A stretch of DNA of 22,307 bases from Mesorhizobium_B sp964242945 (lineage in GTDB: Bacteria > Pseudomonadota > Alphaproteobacteria > Rhizobiales > Rhizobiaceae): positions 1-22,307 of the forward strand of contig CAXTCF010000056.1 of assembly GCA_964242945.1 (NCBI GenBank), read 5' to 3'. The notes under the pieces are model-generated. The model worked only from the letters and a program-made list of their open reading frames with translations, was not told where the DNA came from and ran no database searches. A program made the position numbers and the translations under genes. Positions 1-11,296 of the stretch are shown here, piece by piece (positions within the stretch are counted from its first letter, which is position 1; each line of letters opens with the position of its first letter).

Positions 1-1
1 G

Positions 2-388
2 CCGCCCCCCGCCGCTCCAACGCCGTCCCCCGCATCCACGGACTTCCCCACGGCGCCTGAGACGCAGGTGGCGGCGCTGCCGCCGGCGGCGCCCGCCGCG
101 AACGCGCCGGACGTCACGGCCGGCAACGTGGCCGGCGTGTGGAGCGCTTCGGTCGCCGGCCAGAACTGCAAGGTGGCGACGCCGCAGACCAAGTTCGGCC
201 AGGGTTTTCGCGCCGGTCCCCTGCATTGCCCGGCGCCGCTTGACGGCGTGAAGTCGTGGAACGTGGCGGGCAAGCAGCTGACGCTCTACGACGCGAATGG
301 CGGCCAGATCGCCAGCCTCTACTCGTCCGGCGCCGGCAAGTTCGACGGCCAGACCGCCAGCGGCCAGCCGATCTCGCTTTCGCGCTAA
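2..388 (+). CDS. omp19: Omp19-like outer-membrane lipoprotein, AprI/Inh domain (5' truncated)
   Basis: The frame is open from the left edge, so the start codon, signal peptide and lipobox lie outside the window. The visible part begins with a Pro/Ala/Thr-rich linker and runs into a compact beta-rich domain containing GVWSAS, ATPQTKFGQG, AGPLHCP and LYDANGGQIASLYSSG, ending SGQPISLSR. I recognise this as the AprI/Inh protease-inhibitor fold of Brucella-type Omp19, including its Pro-rich linker and two cysteines (GQNCK and LHCP). In Brucella, Omp19 is a surface-exposed lipoprotein reported to inhibit host proteases; that role is family knowledge, not visible here. A GTG at 68 could be mistaken for a start but falls inside the linker. 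zapE follows 30 bp downstream, as in Brucella genomes. Confidence 0.88.
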   Translation, partial: PPPAAPTPSPASTDFPTAPETQVAALPPAAPAANAPDVTAGNVAGVWSASVAGQNCKVATPQTKFGQGFRAGPLHCPAPLDGVKSWNVAGKQLTLYDANGGQIASLYSSGAGKFDGQTASGQPISLSR

Positions 389-418
389 CTCCTTCAACCT
401 TTCGCGCCGTCTGTTCCT

Positions 419-1570
419 ATGCCGGACTCCGTCAGGACGCGGCTCGCCGCGCTGGTGGGAGAAGGCAAGCTCCAGCCCGACCCTTTCCAGGCCCAAGCGG
501 CCGAAGCGCTCGACCGCGTCCGGTACGACATCGTCCACGACCAGCCGGCTCGAAAATCGGGCGCGCTGGGCTGGCTGCTGGCTAAAGGCCGCGCTAAGCG
601 AGAGGGGCCGCCCGGGCTCTATCTCCACGGCGGCGTGGGGCGCGGCAAGACCATGCTGATGGACCTGTTCTTCGCCGCCGTGCCGGTGGCGGAAAAGCGC
701 CGCGTTCACTTGCAAGACTTCATGGCGGACGTCCACGACCGCATCATCCGCCAGCGCGAAGCGCGCAAGCGCGGCGAAACGGGCGAGGACGACCCGATCC
801 CGCCGGTGGCGAAGGCTCTCGGCCGGGAGGCCTGGGTGCTCTGCTTCGACGAGTTCTCCGTGACCGACATCGCCGATGCGATGATCCTGTCGCGGCTGTT
901 CTCCGCCCTGTTTGCGGAAGGCGTCGTGCTGGTCGCGACCTCCAACGCCGCCCCCGCGGACCTCTACCGCGATGGGCTGAACCGCGCGCTCTTTCTGCCC
1001 TTCATCGCGCTCCTGCAAAGCCGCTGCATCGTCCTGGCGCTCGACGGCCCGCGGGACTACCGGCAGCGGCGCCTTGCAGGCATGCCGGTCTATCTGACGC
1101 CGCTGGGATCGGATGCCGACAGCGCGATGAACGAGGCCTGGAGCGCCGCCACCGCAGGTCAGGCCGTGCATCCGGCCGCACTCGCCGTGATGGGCCGCAC
1201 TTTGCCGGTGCCCCGCGCGGCAGGCAGCGCTGCCCGCTTCACCTTCGCCGAACTCTGCGGCGCTCCGCGCGGCGCTCGCGACTTCCTTGCCCTGGCTGAC
1301 CGCTTCTCCACGGTCTTCATCGACCACGTGCCCGTCCTCGAAGAGGCGCAGCGCAACGAGGCCAAGCGCTTCATTCTCCTGATCGACACGCTCTACGACC
1401 GGCATGTCAGACTCTTCGTCAGCGCCGCAGCCGCGCCGGAGGCGCTGTATCGCGGCCAGTCCGGCGCGGAAGTCTTCGAGTGGGCGCGTACCGCTTCCCG
1501 GCTTGCGGAGATGCAGGGGCAAGCGTGGGCTGAGGCCTGCATCTTGCGGAACCAAGACGCTAATTCTTGA
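419..1570 (+). CDS. zapE: Cell division protein ZapE (AFG1-like AAA ATPase)
   Basis: The 383-residue product has the usual length of the AFG1/ZapE family. Walker A is GGVGRGKT (residues 71-78), Walker B is LCFDEF (141-146), and the sensor-1-like segment TSNAAPADLYRDGLNR begins near 174. The LYLHGGVGRGKT and VTDIADAMIL blocks are typical of the family. In E. coli ZapE is a membrane-associated ATPase acting at the Z-ring under stress; mitochondrial AFG1/LACE1 relatives act in protein quality control. The ATG at 419 is chosen because MPDSVRTRL is a normal family N-terminus and lies 30 bp after the omp19 stop; no strong Shine-Dalgarno sequence is visible. It is probably cotranscribed with omp19. 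The larger gap downstream suggests that mdh has its own promoter. Confidence 0.93.
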   Translation: MPDSVRTRLAALVGEGKLQPDPFQAQAAEALDRVRYDIVHDQPARKSGALGWLLAKGRAKREGPPGLYLHGGVGRGKTMLMDLFFAAVPVAEKRRVHLQDFMADVHDRIIRQREARKRGETGEDDPIPPVAKALGREAWVLCFDEFSVTDIADAMILSRLFSALFAEGVVLVATSNAAPADLYRDGLNRALFLPFIALLQSRCIVLALDGPRDYRQRRLAGMPVYLTPLGSDADSAMNEAWSAATAGQAVHPAALAVMGRTLPVPRAAGSAARFTFAELCGAPRGARDFLALADRFSTVFIDHVPVLEEAQRNEAKRFILLIDTLYDRHVRLFVSAAAAPEALYRGQSGAEVFEWARTASRLAEMQGQAWAEACILRNQDANS

Positions 1571-1586
1571 AAGCACGATCGCCGTT

Positions 1587-1602
1587 TTGACGTTAACGTC
1601 AA
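1587..1602. promoter_or_regulatory. Perfect 16-bp palindrome upstream of mdh, candidate operator
   Basis: TTGACGTTAACGTCAA is its own reverse complement. It lies 16 bp after the zapE stop and about 158 bp before the mdh start, in the only sizeable gap ahead of the TCA block. Its first six bases (TTGACG) resemble a -35 hexamer, so a bound protein could control a promoter here, but no good -10 is obvious at the matching distance. From memory it resembles operators of MerR-family regulators such as LiuR; I could not check this. Confidence 0.5.
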
Positions 1603-1703
1603 TGACAATGCATCTAACCGATTGAAATAGCTAGGCTTGAAATAACCAGTTGAAGTCAGCTGGACCGAGGTTTATTCAAGCGGCCCTTTCGCCTCTCCCT
1701 TGT

Positions 1704-1722
1704 GAGTGCTCCCCCAGCACTC
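1704..1722 (+). promoter_or_regulatory. Short hairpin in the presumed mdh leader
   Basis: GAGTGCT and AGCACTC form a perfect 7-bp stem around a five-C loop, ending 37 nt before the mdh ATG. No U-run follows, so it is not a standard intrinsic terminator. It could be a leader structure affecting mRNA stability or translation of mdh, or chance. Confidence 0.3.
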
Positions 1723-1759
1723 CTGACGGGCTTAGCTTTCCATCCAAGGACTACCCGCC

Positions 1760-2722
1760 ATGGCCCGTTCCAAAATCGCGCTGATCGGCTCCGGCATGAT
1801 CGGCGGTACGCTGGCTCACCTGATCGGGCTCAAGGAACTCGGCGACGTCGTGCTGTTCGACATCGCGGAAGGCATCCCTCAGGGCAAGGGGCTGGACATC
1901 GCGCAAAGCTCTCCCGTCGAGGGCTTCGACGCCAAGCTGAAGGGCGTCAACGACTATGCCGGCATCGAGGGCGCCGATGTCTGCATCGTCACGGCCGGCG
2001 TGCCGCGCAAGCCCGGCATGAGCCGCGACGACCTGCTCGGCATCAACCTCAAGGTGATGGAGCAGGTGGGCGCTGGCATCAAGCAGTATGCGCCGAACGC
2101 TTTCGTGATCTGCATCACCAACCCGCTCGACGCGATGGTCTGGGCGCTGCAAAAGTTCTCCGGCCTGCCCGCCTCGCATGTCGTCGGCATGGCCGGCGTG
2201 CTCGACTCCGCGCGCTTCCGCCTGTTCCTGGCGGAGGAGTTCGGCGTTTCGGTGGAGGATGTGTCCGCCATGACGCTGGGCGGCCACGGCGACGACATGG
2301 TGCCGCTCGTCCGCTACTCCACCGTTGCCGGCATTCCGCTGCCCGACCTCGTGGCGATGGGCTGGACCAGCCAGGAGAAGCTCGACGCCATCGTGGAGCG
2401 CACGCGCAAAGGCGGCGGCGAGATCGTCGGGCTGCTCAAAACCGGCTCGGCCTTCTACGCGCCGGCGGCTTCGGGCGTGGCGATGGCCGAAAGCTATCTC
2501 AAGGACAAGAAGCGCGTGCTGCCCTGCGCGGCCTATCTCTCTGGTGAGTATGGCGTTTCCGACACCTATGTCGGCGTTCCCGTGGTGATCGGGGCCGGCG
2601 GCGTGGAGCGCATCGTGGAGATCGCCTTCAATGATGAGGAGGGGGCGATGTTCGAGAAGTCGGTTGCCGCCGTGAAGGGGCTTTGCGACGCCTGCAAGAC
2701 CATCGCGCCGGCGCTCGGCTGA
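1760..2722 (+). CDS. mdh: Malate dehydrogenase (NAD-dependent, LDH-like)
   Basis: The product oxidises malate to oxaloacetate with NAD+ in the cytoplasm, closing the TCA cycle. At 320 residues it has the standard length of alphaproteobacterial MDH. The dinucleotide-binding loop GSGMIGG is at residues 10-16. Substrate-binding Arg residues sit in VPRKPGMSRDDL (R83, R89) and DSARF (R152), ITNPLD is at 119-124, and the catalytic histidine is H176 in LGGHGDDM. The ATG at 1760 has a good ribosome-binding site (AAGGA at 1746-1750, 9 nt before the start). It begins the TCA block, with the next gene only 13 bp downstream. It is likely controlled from the 189-bp upstream gap with the palindrome. Confidence 0.97.
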   Translation: MARSKIALIGSGMIGGTLAHLIGLKELGDVVLFDIAEGIPQGKGLDIAQSSPVEGFDAKLKGVNDYAGIEGADVCIVTAGVPRKPGMSRDDLLGINLKVMEQVGAGIKQYAPNAFVICITNPLDAMVWALQKFSGLPASHVVGMAGVLDSARFRLFLAEEFGVSVEDVSAMTLGGHGDDMVPLVRYSTVAGIPLPDLVAMGWTSQEKLDAIVERTRKGGGEIVGLLKTGSAFYAPAASGVAMAESYLKDKKRVLPCAAYLSGEYGVSDTYVGVPVVIGAGGVERIVEIAFNDEEGAMFEKSVAAVKGLCDACKTIAPALG

Positions 2723-2735
2723 GGCGGCAGGCAAG

Positions 2736-3329
2736 ATGGCGGCGCTCCCGATCTATCCCGCCGCGGTGGCTGGTCTCCTCTGCGGGACCCTCGGCCTGCC
2801 GGCCGTAGGACATGCGGCGGAAAGCGCCTACACCGACCTCGACATCGATGCCTGCACGGTTTTGTCCAGGCAGGAAGAAGAGGGCGGCAGCGTTGAGATG
2901 AGATGTCCCGGCTATCGCGACGTGCCGGTCTTCTTCAGCGAAGGGGATCTGCGCGCCGACGTGGATTTCGGCGCATCGGACGGGGTGTTCTCGACTTTTG
3001 GCGCTTTCAACAACATCGCCGGCAAGATCGAGTGGCGGCATGCCGCGGGCAAGCCTTTTGCCGCGATCCTGCGCTACAACATTTCGACCGGCACAAACGA
3101 GGGAGCAAAGGGCGACGTTCTCCTCGTAGCCAAGGTCGGCCGCAAAGGCGCGCCGGGCTGCCCGGTTGCGGTGGTCGATGTGTCCACCGTCCAGCAGGCG
3201 AACGGGGTCGCCCGCGGCGCGGCGGCGCTCGCGCCCAAATTCGATTGCAAGACCGACAAGCCGATCGCCATCGGCGCCGCGAACAGCCTCGCCGAGACCT
3301 TCACGCAAGCCGTGGCCGAAGGCGAATGA
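2736..3329 (+). CDS. Secreted four-cysteine protein of unknown function
   Basis: The 197-residue product begins with a signal peptide: a hydrophobic stretch through LLCGTLGLPAV, with probable cleavage after GHA (near residue 28). The predicted mature part contains four cysteines (DACTVL, MRCPGY, APGCPV, FDCKTD), enough for two disulfides in the periplasm. I do not recognise a domain. It lies 13 bp after mdh and 31 bp before sucC, on the same strand, so it is almost certainly cotranscribed with the TCA genes. Codon usage looks like its neighbours, and the clean signal peptide supports a real gene. Its role is unknown; operon position alone does not place it in central metabolism. Confidence 0.8.
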   Translation: MAALPIYPAAVAGLLCGTLGLPAVGHAAESAYTDLDIDACTVLSRQEEEGGSVEMRCPGYRDVPVFFSEGDLRADVDFGASDGVFSTFGAFNNIAGKIEWRHAAGKPFAAILRYNISTGTNEGAKGDVLLVAKVGRKGAPGCPVAVVDVSTVQQANGVARGAAALAPKFDCKTDKPIAIGAANSLAETFTQAVAEGE

Positions 3330-3360
3330 TGATCCTTCCGCAGAATCACGAGACGTCAGC

Positions 3361-4554
<1,194 letters not shown>

Positions 4555-4557
<3 letters not shown>

Positions 4558-4570
4558 TCGCCAGCGATCA
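4555..4570. promoter_or_regulatory. Dyad overlapping the sucC stop codon
   Basis: TGATCGC and GCGATCA flank a 2-bp centre (CA), beginning exactly at the sucC TGA. It may be the remnant of the sucC end, a processing hairpin, or part of the fic control region. The GATCAT motif at its right side recurs near 4632. Confidence 0.3.
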
Positions 4571-4590
4571 TATGGACACGCTCCAGCCAG

Positions 4591-4624
4591 CTTGTTATAG
4601 AAAAAGAGGTTTTTCGATAACAAG
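4591..4624. promoter_or_regulatory. AT-rich 34-bp inverted repeat before fic, candidate promoter/operator
   Basis: CTTGTTAT and ATAACAAG form perfect outer arms. After one mismatch, GAAAAA and TTTTTC form inner arms around a GAGG centre. TTGTTA (4592-4597) and GATAAC (4616-4621), 18 bp apart, could be -35 and -10 boxes on the + strand, and the mirror pair TTGTTA/TATAAC exists on the - strand. An operator spanning both boxes would suit autorepression, possibly by the winged-helix-like C-terminus of the Fic protein; that is inference. It is strikingly AT-rich beside sucC. Confidence 0.45.
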
Positions 4625-4646
4625 GCGCACTGATCATCCCGTTAGT

Positions 4647-5816
4647 ATGGAAAACGCAACTAAGCCGCTCCCTGGCCAGCGCGCGGGACGCTACGTCCAA
4701 CAGCAGGCGGATTACAAAGCCTTCCTCCCCGCGCCTTTGCCTCCGCAGCCGTCCCTCCGGATGGACGAAGAACTTACGCGGCTCCTTTCGGACGCCGACC
4801 GCGCTCTGGGTCGATTGGATGGCGTCACCCAGACCTTGCCGGATACGAATCTCTTCCTTCTGATGTATGTGCGCAAGGAGGCACTGTACTCCAGCCAGAT
4901 CGAAGGCACTCAAGCCTCGCTTGATGACCTGCTGGCCTATGAGGACGATCTTCAAAGCGCGACGAATCCCCATGATGTGGAAGAGGTCGTCAACTATGTC
5001 GCTGCGATCAACTATGGGCTGAAGAGGCTGGACGAGCTTCCCGTATCGTTGCGCCTGATCCGGGAACTGCATCAGCGGCTGATGCAAGGGGTGCGGGGAC
5101 AGCATAAGACGCCTGGCCAATTCCGCACCTCTCAGAACTGGATCGGCGCGGCAGGAAGCACGCTTCGAGATGCCTTGTTCGTTCCGCCCCCGCCGCACAT
5201 GCTCGTGGACGTCTTGGGCGAGTTGGAATTGTTCCTGCACACGGAAACCAACCTCCCGATCCTGGTCCAGATCGGAATGGCGCATGTTCAGTTCGAGACG
5301 ATCCATCCGTTCCTCGACGGCAACGGGCGCCTTGGCCGTCTGCTCATAACCTTCCTGCTGTGCGAGAAGGGAGTCCTTGCGCAGCCTGCCCTTTATCTCT
5401 CGCACTTCTTCAAGCTGCATCGCTCCGAATACTACCAGCGCCTCCAGGATGTGCGGGACAAAGGGGATTGGGAAGCCTGGACGAAGTTCTTCCTGCGAGG
5501 CGTGAGGGATGTCGCGCGGGAAGCGGCATCTACCGCCTCGAAGATCGCCTCGCAGCGTGAGAAGCATCGCGCGCTGATCAGTTCCCGCCTGTCCAACGCA
5601 TCTGCGGGAAGCGCCTTCAAGCTGATCGAGCACATGCACCGTTCGCCTGTCGTTTCGGTTCAGAGTGCCTCGGATGTGATCGGGCGCACCTATGCTAATG
5701 CCAACCAACTAGTGCGAGGGCTGGAGAAACTCGGACTTCTCGAAGAGATAACTGGGAACTCACGTAACCGGCGCTACCGCTATTCGCCCTACATCAACCT
5801 CTTCAGAGAAGACTAA
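4647..5816 (+). CDS. Fic-domain protein with inhibitory helix and C-terminal winged helix
   Basis: Fic enzymes usually transfer AMP from ATP to a protein hydroxyl (AMPylation). The 389-residue product carries the complete core motif HPFLDGNGRLGR at residues 220-231, with catalytic H220. An N-terminal inhibitory helix motif SSQIEG (82-87) fits (S/T)xxxE(G/N), which marks class II, self-inhibited Fic proteins such as Shewanella SoFic. Residues from about 320 to 389 (KLIEHMHRSPVVSV to INLFRED) look like a winged-helix DNA-binding region. The ATG at 4647 starts the conserved N-terminal region; upstream in-frame starts run through the dyad or sucC. It sits between sucC and sucD, with its stop only 3 nt before the sucD GTG. 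It is less GC-rich than its neighbours, suggesting acquisition by transfer. The substrate cannot be told from sequence. Confidence 0.93.
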   Translation: MENATKPLPGQRAGRYVQQQADYKAFLPAPLPPQPSLRMDEELTRLLSDADRALGRLDGVTQTLPDTNLFLLMYVRKEALYSSQIEGTQASLDDLLAYEDDLQSATNPHDVEEVVNYVAAINYGLKRLDELPVSLRLIRELHQRLMQGVRGQHKTPGQFRTSQNWIGAAGSTLRDALFVPPPPHMLVDVLGELELFLHTETNLPILVQIGMAHVQFETIHPFLDGNGRLGRLLITFLLCEKGVLAQPALYLSHFFKLHRSEYYQRLQDVRDKGDWEAWTKFFLRGVRDVAREAASTASKIASQREKHRALISSRLSNASAGSAFKLIEHMHRSPVVSVQSASDVIGRTYANANQLVRGLEKLGLLEEITGNSRNRRYRYSPYINLFRED

Positions 5817-5819
5817 CCC

Positions 5820-6722
5820 GTGTCCATCCTTGTCGATCGCAACACAAAAGTCCTCGTGCAAGGCCTGACCGGGAAGACCGGCACCTTCCATACGGAGCAG
5901 GCACTGGCCTATCACGGCACGCAGATGGTAGGCGGCATCAACCCCAAGAAGGGCGGGGAGATCTGGACGGGATCGAAAGGCGAGCAACTGCCGATCTTCG
6001 CAACCGTTGCGGAGGGCGTGGAGAAGACAGGCGCCAACGCTTCCGTGATCTACGTTCCGCCGGCCGGCGCGGCTGCCGCCATCCTGGAGGCGGTCGAGGC
6101 GGAGATCCCGCTGATCGTCTGCATCACCGAAGGCATCCCCGTCGCCGACATGGTCAAGGTCAAGGCGCGGCTGGACAAATCGGCCTCGCGGCTGATCGGG
6201 CCGAACTGCCCCGGCGTGCTGACGCCGGACGAGTGCAAGATCGGCATCATGCCCGGTACCATCTTCCGCAAAGGCTCGGTCGGCGTTGTTTCGCGTTCGG
6301 GAACCCTTACCTACGAGGCCGTGTTCCAGACCACCAATGCCGGCCTCGGCCAGACCACCGCGGTCGGCATCGGCGGCGATCCGGTGAAGGGGACGGAGTT
6401 CATAGACGTGCTGGAAATGTTTCTGGCTGACGATGCGACGCAGTCGATCATCATGATCGGCGAGATCGGCGGCTCGGCCGAGGAGGATGCGGCGGAGTTT
6501 TTGCGCGACGAGGCAAAAAAGGGCCGAAGCAAGCCGATGGCCGGCTTCATCGCCGGTCGCACGGCCCCGCCCGGCCGCACCATGGGCCATGCCGGCGCGG
6601 TGATCTCCGGCGGCAAAGGCGGTGCGGAAGACAAGATCACGGCGATGGAAGCCGCCGGCATCAAAGTGTCGCCCTCGCCGGCAAGGCTGGGGCAGACGCT
6701 TTTGGAAGCGATCAAGGGTTAA
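5820..6722 (+). CDS. sucD: Succinyl-CoA synthetase alpha subunit
   Basis: The alpha subunit binds CoA and carries the phosphohistidine intermediate of the SucCD reaction. The 300-residue product has the CoA-binding loop GLTGKTGTFH (15-24), the GPNCPG block (127-132) and the active-site histidine H257 in MGHAGAVISGG. The start is GTG at 5820, giving MSILVDRNTKVLVQG, the conserved N-terminus. It lies 3 nt after the fic stop, so its ribosome-binding site (weak, AGAGAAG) lies inside the fic 3' end and translation is probably coupled to fic. Its stoichiometry with sucC therefore depends on translation through a non-metabolic gene, or on an internal promoter not evident here. Confidence 0.96.
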   Translation: MSILVDRNTKVLVQGLTGKTGTFHTEQALAYHGTQMVGGINPKKGGEIWTGSKGEQLPIFATVAEGVEKTGANASVIYVPPAGAAAAILEAVEAEIPLIVCITEGIPVADMVKVKARLDKSASRLIGPNCPGVLTPDECKIGIMPGTIFRKGSVGVVSRSGTLTYEAVFQTTNAGLGQTTAVGIGGDPVKGTEFIDVLEMFLADDATQSIIMIGEIGGSAEEDAAEFLRDEAKKGRSKPMAGFIAGRTAPPGRTMGHAGAVISGGKGGAEDKITAMEAAGIKVSPSPARLGQTLLEAIKG

Positions 6723-6724
6723 AA

Positions 6725-6814
6725 GCGAGTAGCGAATAGCGAGTAGGAATTAGTCAAAGCAGCAGCTGTGCGGAGGGAGGCAACTCTTTCCCCCATTCGC
6801 TACTCACTATTCGC
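6725..6814. repeat. Heptanucleotide repeats forming an inverted repeat between sucD and sucA
   Basis: Three tandem heptamers GCGAGTA, GCGAATA and GCGAGTA (6725-6745) are followed by an opposed copy at 6795-6814. The arm GCGAATAGCGAGTAGGAAT (6732-6750) pairs with 6795-6814 with one mismatch and one extra base; the loop is about 44 nt. It fills most of the 130-bp sucD-sucA gap. Similar GCGAATA/GCGAGTA repeats are, as I recall, scattered in rhizobial genomes. It could act as an mRNA-stabilising hairpin or an attenuator between sucCD and sucAB. Confidence 0.6.
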
Positions 6815-6852
6815 TTCAACGGAGGCGGAGCCATAAGACTCCGGGCAAATAA

Positions 6853-9912
<3,060 letters not shown>

Positions 9913-9943
9913 GCGCAGACTAAGAGCAGAACGGACAAGCACG

Positions 9944-11296
9944 ATGCCCACCGAAATCCGCGTTCCCACGCTTGGCGAGTCCGTCACGGAGGCGACCGTC
10001 GGCCGCTGGTTCAAGCAGCCGGGCGAAGCGGTGAAGGCCGACGAGCCGGTGGTGGAACTGGAAACCGACAAGGTGACGGTGGAGGTGCCCGCGCCCGCCG
10101 CCGGAACGCTTAGCGAGATCGCCGTGAAGGACGGCGAAACGGTGGGGGTCGGCGCGCTGCTGGGTTCCATCGAGGCGGGGGGCGCTGCCGCCGCCCCAGC
10201 CAAGCCTGCCCCGAAGGCCGAAGCGCCGAAAGCCGCTGCCGCTGCCCCGGCTGGGGAGAAGAAAGACGCGGTGGCGCAGGCGTCCGGTTCTGCCGGCAAG
10301 GCAAGCCTCGCGGAGGCCGAAGCCGCCACTGCCGCCACGGCGGGCGACGCCGGCAACCTCCAGCCCCGCGGCATGCCGCCGGCACCCTCCGCGGCCAAGC
10401 TGATGGCCGAGAACAACCTGTCGGTGGACGCCGTGCAGGGTTCGGGCAAGCGGGGCCAGGTGCTCAAGGGCGACGTTCTGGAAGCGCTGGGCAAAGGCAT
10501 CTCGGCTGGGGCGGCGCCGGCTCAGGCGCCGTCCGCTCCCCCGGCGGCACAGCAGCCCGCGGCCCAGCCGGCCCAGGCTCGTTCTCCCTCGGCAGAGGGC
10601 GGCGAAGAGCGCGTGCGCATGACCAAGCTGCGCCAGACCATCGCGCGCCGTCTCAAGGACGCGCAGAACCAAGCTGCCATGCTGACCACCTTCAACGAGG
10701 TGGACATGAAGGCGGTGATGGACCTGCGCACCAGGTACAAGGACCTGTTCGAGAAGAAGCACGGGGTAAAACTCGGCTTCATGGGCTTCTTCACCAAGGC
10801 GGTTACGCACGCGCTGAAGGAGATCCCGGCGGTGAACGCCGAAATCGACGGCACGGACATCATCTACAAGAGCTATGCGCACATCGGCGTCGCGGTCGGC
10901 ACCGACAAAGGGCTGGTCGTGCCGGTGGTGCGCAACGCCGAAGGATTAAGCATCGCCGAGATCGAGAAGGAGATCGGGCGCCTAGGGCTAGCGGCGCGCG
11001 ACGGAAAACTTTCGGTCGCCGACATGCAGGGCGGCACCTTCACGATCTCCAACGGCGGCGTCTATGGCTCGCTGATGAGCACCCCGATCCTCAATGCCCC
11101 GCAGTCCGGCATCCTGGGCATGCACAAGATCCAGGAGCGCCCGGTGGTGGTCGGCGGCCAGATCGTAGTCCGTCCGATGATGTACCTGGCGCTTTCCTAC
11201 GACCACCGCATCGTGGACGGCAAGGAAGCCGTGACCTTCCTGGTGCGCGTCAAGGAAAGCCTGGAAGACCCGGAGCGGCTGGTGCTGGACCTGTGA
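9944..11296 (+). CDS. sucB: Dihydrolipoyl succinyltransferase, E2 of 2-oxoglutarate dehydrogenase
   Basis: This E2 core transfers the succinyl group from the lipoyl arm to CoA. The 450-residue protein has a single N-terminal lipoyl domain with the lipoylated lysine K43 in ETDKVTVEVPAP. An Ala/Pro-rich linker follows, then an E3/E1-binding domain (about 143-185, PPAPSAAKLMAENNL to GDVLEAL), a second flexible linker, and the catalytic domain. The active site is SYDHRIVDG with H421 and D425. It lies 31 bp after sucA. The stop overlaps the GTG start of the next gene by 4 bases (GTGA), which suggests translational coupling to an envelope lipoprotein. Confidence 0.97.
   Translation: MPTEIRVPTLGESVTEATVGRWFKQPGEAVKADEPVVELETDKVTVEVPAPAAGTLSEIAVKDGETVGVGALLGSIEAGGAAAAPAKPAPKAEAPKAAAAAPAGEKKDAVAQASGSAGKASLAEAEAATAATAGDAGNLQPRGMPPAPSAAKLMAENNLSVDAVQGSGKRGQVLKGDVLEALGKGISAGAAPAQAPSAPPAAQQPAAQPAQARSPSAEGGEERVRMTKLRQTIARRLKDAQNQAAMLTTFNEVDMKAVMDLRTRYKDLFEKKHGVKLGFMGFFTKAVTHALKEIPAVNAEIDGTDIIYKSYAHIGVAVGTDKGLVVPVVRNAEGLSIAEIEKEIGRLGLAARDGKLSVADMQGGTFTISNGGVYGSLMSTPILNAPQSGILGMHKIQERPVVVGGQIVVRPMMYLALSYDHRIVDGKEAVTFLVRVKESLEDPERLVLDL

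Noticed and set aside
1704..1722. Reading the mdh leader hairpin as an intrinsic terminator
   Set aside because: No U-rich tract follows, and mdh begins 37 nt later.
1751..2734. 327-codon open frame antisense to mdh
   Set aside because: It is complementary to a complete MDH, has no domain or ribosome-binding site, and has a His/Arg/Asp-rich shadow composition.
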